A model generated the notes under the pieces. It saw nothing but the letters and a program-made list of their open reading frames with translations. It made no database searches and was not told the origin of the DNA. 7,037 nucleotides of DNA from Syntrophaceae bacterium UBA2210 (GTDB lineage: Bacteria; Desulfobacterota; Syntrophia; Syntrophales; UBA2210): the NCBI GenBank assembly GCA_002327865.1, contig DCUQ01000046.1, forward strand, positions 3,075 through 10,111, in the 5' to 3' direction. Positions 5,274-7,037 of this stretch are shown here, one piece after another. Positions within the stretch are counted from its first letter, which is position 1; the number at the start of each line of letters is the position of its first letter. The position numbers and the translations under genes are program-made.

Positions 5274-5924
5274 ATGCCGGAGAAAAACACCGGGATATCT
5301 ATTGAAAAAGCAGGAGAACCACAAAAGCCGATAGGCAGGCGGGAACGACGCAGAATCGAGACCCGCGAGAAGGTATTTCGTGCAGCCCTGCGACTTTTTG
5401 CCGAACGGGGGTTCACTGCCACTACCATAGACGCGATTACCGCGGAGGCGGATATAGGTAAGGGTACATTCTTTAATTACTTCGATAACAAAGAAAGCAT
5501 CCTTATGCAGTTTCGGGAGATGCAGATGGATAGAGTCGAAACGTTTGTCAGGAAAAATATAAACTCCGACGAACCGCTGGCTATGCTTATCGAGAGACTC
5601 GCGCTGACGATGACCCAGGAGCAGAAGAAAAGCCCTCCGTTGTTTCACAGCATGATGGCCGCCATCTTTTCAAATGAAACAATGCGCGGAAGATTGGAAG
5701 ACGGACTGGTTTCAAGCCGTGATATCCTGATTGAGCTTATCGATAAACGCCGGCAATCCGGCGAAATCCGTTCCGATATCCCTTCATACGAAATCGCATG
5801 TTCCCTGCAACGTATATTTTTCGGAAGCATGTTCCTCTGGTCGATATCTCCGTCGAGAACTCTTGAGGAACAGTTGCACGATATGGTGGATATATTTGTG
5901 AACGGCATCAAAAAGGGGAGCTGA
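5274..5924 (+). CDS. TetR/AcrR-family transcriptional regulator
   Basis: The 216-residue product (220 if started at 5262) has the TetR N-terminal DNA-binding domain at residues ~28-74. It shows TREKVFRAALRLFAERGF, then the helix-turn-helix TTIDAITAEADIGKGTFF, then NYFDNKESI, where the family norm is YxYFxxKExL. The first ~25 residues are a basic, probably flexible extension. The ligand-binding C-terminal domain (~80-216) is helical and diverged, as usual, so the inducer cannot be read from it. The tolC-like gene follows 59 nt downstream on the same strand and the ICMT gene is divergent. This matches the common arrangement of a repressor at the head of an RND or ABC efflux operon. Negative autoregulation through the upstream palindromes is inferred. 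Confidence 0.92.
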   Translation: MPEKNTGISIEKAGEPQKPIGRRERRRIETREKVFRAALRLFAERGFTATTIDAITAEADIGKGTFFNYFDNKESILMQFREMQMDRVETFVRKNINSDEPLAMLIERLALTMTQEQKKSPPLFHSMMAAIFSNETMRGRLEDGLVSSRDILIELIDKRRQSGEIRSDIPSYEIACSLQRIFFGSMFLWSISPSRTLEEQLHDMVDIFVNGIKKGS

Positions 5925-5938
5925 ATAGTTTGCAGAGT

Positions 5939-5965
5939 TTTGATATTTTGTAACCGATTATCAAA
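5939..5965. promoter_or_regulatory. 7-bp inverted repeat between tetR and the tolC-like gene
   Basis: TTTGATA (5939-5945) and TATCAAA (5959-5965) are perfectly complementary with a 13-nt spacer. They occupy most of the 59-nt gap, ending 18 nt before the tolC-like start. It could be an internal operator or an mRNA hairpin near the translation start. Confidence 0.35.
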
Positions 5966-5983
5966 GGAACGGAAAACAGACAA

Positions 5984-7037
5984 ATGCGTTACTTTTTACA
6001 GTATCTGATATCAGTGACTATACTTTTCGGGGCTTCGAGCGCGTTCGGGGATTCTTTATCTCCCCATGTCCTGTCGCTCGACGAGGCGATTACCAGGGGA
6101 TTGCAGACGAATGTCAATGTTGTAATTGCGGCGGCGAGGGTAGATGAAGCGGCCGGAGGTCTTGAACGGAGAAAGTCGGCATATCTTCCCCATGTAAGAA
6201 TCGAAACCCCTGTCGCCTATCAGACACGCAACCTGAAAGTCATGGGGATCCCCGATATCCCGGGAGTTCCTTCCATTGTCGGGCCATATACCACTTATGA
6301 CTTTCGGGCCTATGGTGACCAGACACTTTTCGATCTGCAGAGCTATTACAATATCAAAGCAGGCGAGAAGGACAAAGAAGCCCGGGTAAACGACTACGAA
6401 GATATCCGAAGCCTGATTATCAGGCAGGTAGCCGTCAACTACATTAGTGCGCAATATACGGCGGCGCGGGTGGAAACGGCAGAGAGTCGCGTAAAGACTT
6501 CCGAAGCCCTTGAAGAACTTGCCAGGCATCAGAAGGAAGCCGGGATAGCCGACGGTCTCGATGTGCTTCGCGCCCAGGTACAGCTTGCCAATGATCGCCA
6601 GAACCTGCTCATTACCAGGAATTCATATCAGCAGGTCCTGTTGGTGCTGGCGAGAAGCATAGGTCACGATATGTCGATACCCATTGTGCTGGCCGACAAA
6701 CTGGCTTTCAAAAGAATCGATCCGCCCCGTATCGAGCAGGCCGTCCGGACGGCCCTGGAAAACCGGCCCGACTACCAGTCCCTTTTTTCTCAACGGGAAT
6801 CGATCGAGGAGCAGATCAGGTCCACCCGTTCGCGATATCTTCCGAAAGTTATAATCAGCGGCAACTATGGTGGAAGCGGGAAGGTGATCGACGATATCGA
6901 GGGATCGGGGATGATCCAGGCGAATCTGGTCATGAGCCTGTTCGATACGGACAGAAAGGGTGAACGTCTGCAACTCGAGAGCAGACTCAAGCAGGTAGAG
7001 CAGCAGATTGCAGACGTTCACCCTTTCTGTCCGTATC
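5984..7037 (+). CDS. TolC-family outer membrane efflux protein (3' truncated by window end)
   Basis: An open frame from ATG 5984 runs off the window (351 codons). The first in-frame upstream stop is TAA at 5951 and no other start lies between. A signal peptide is evident: MRYFLQYLISVTILFGASS, with cleavage near AFG at 20-22. The mature part begins with the first outer-membrane-efflux repeat (LSLDEAITRGLQTN, then RRKSAYLPHVRIETP). Next come long alpha-helical hairpin sequence (residues ~125-230, including ARHQKEAGIADGLDVLRAQ) and the second repeat (IEQAVRTALENRPDYQ, then STRSRYLPKVIISGNYGG). Such proteins form trimeric channels for RND, ABC or MFS export systems. The pump and adaptor genes would be expected further right. 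The ribosome-binding site is weak (GGAA, 9 nt upstream), so coupling to tetR is possible. The last six codons (HPFCPY) come from an inverted duplication and do not fit the family. Reliable sequence ends near 7018. Confidence 0.9.
   Translation, partial: MRYFLQYLISVTILFGASSAFGDSLSPHVLSLDEAITRGLQTNVNVVIAAARVDEAAGGLERRKSAYLPHVRIETPVAYQTRNLKVMGIPDIPGVPSIVGPYTTYDFRAYGDQTLFDLQSYYNIKAGEKDKEARVNDYEDIRSLIIRQVAVNYISAQYTAARVETAESRVKTSEALEELARHQKEAGIADGLDVLRAQVQLANDRQNLLITRNSYQQVLLVLARSIGHDMSIPIVLADKLAFKRIDPPRIEQAVRTALENRPDYQSLFSQRESIEEQIRSTRSRYLPKVIISGNYGGSGKVIDDIEGSGMIQANLVMSLFDTDRKGERLQLESRLKQVEQQIADVHPFCPY
6944..7037. repeat. 30-bp perfect inverted repeat ending exactly at the window edge
   Basis: Bases 7008-7037 are the exact reverse complement of 6944-6973, with a 34-nt spacer. 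The second arm stops at the last base of the window and breaks the TolC-family similarity. This is what a fold-back (strand-switch) chimera or assembly edge artefact looks like. A genuine hairpin inside tolC is less likely. Confidence 0.9.

Noticed and set aside
5232..5648. 138-codon minus-strand frame
   Set aside because: Antisense to the DNA-binding domain of tetR; no independent coding signal.
6056..7021. Two minus-strand frames (6056-6529 and 6623-7021)
   Set aside because: Both are antisense to the open TolC-family frame, which has a signal peptide and both family repeats.

Overview
The window looks like the end of a metagenome-type contig from a Gram-negative, Deltaproteobacteria-like (Desulfobacterota) organism. 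The evidence is indirect: an outer-membrane TolC-type channel, a lipoprotein, a C-terminal 'CFI box', an HD-GYP sequence of the type common in that group, and an apparent selenoprotein, a class of gene frequent there. No rRNA, tRNA, CRISPR array or intact mobile element is visible.

Layout: 1-241 is a leader region. 242-1141 (+) encodes a secreted protein of six near-identical ~41-residue TolB-like repeats that ends in a shortened CFI box, followed by a perfect 14-bp intrinsic terminator. 1330-1764 (-) is the 3' remnant of an HD-GYP phosphodiesterase gene, cut off by stop codons just before its HD motif. 1974-2324 (+) is an ArsC-family thioredoxin-fold gene whose catalytic first cysteine is replaced by an in-frame TGA. 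An 8-bp stem with a GUU loop lies 23 nt downstream, as expected for a bacterial SECIS element. 2392-3270 and 3425-3760 (-) encode an aromatic-rich lipoprotein and a small exported protein. 3918-4382 (+) encodes a membrane-anchored protein of unknown function. 4521-5069 (-) is an ICMT-like integral membrane methyltransferase. 5274-5924 (+) is a TetR regulator, followed by a TolC-family outer membrane channel (5984 to the window end), probably the start of a TetR-controlled efflux operon whose pump genes lie outside the window.

Most genes here are single, alternately oriented units. The only convincing functional pair is tetR-tolC. The two minus-strand envelope genes (2392-3270, 3425-3760) may form a second pair.

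The main result is the Sec-containing ArsC-like gene: the conserved frame runs through the TGA, and a conventional caller would start the protein downstream of its active site. A caution is that the last 30 bases are an exact reverse complement of 6944-6973, so the right edge is probably a fold-back chimera. The final ~6 codons of the tolC reading frame should not be trusted.
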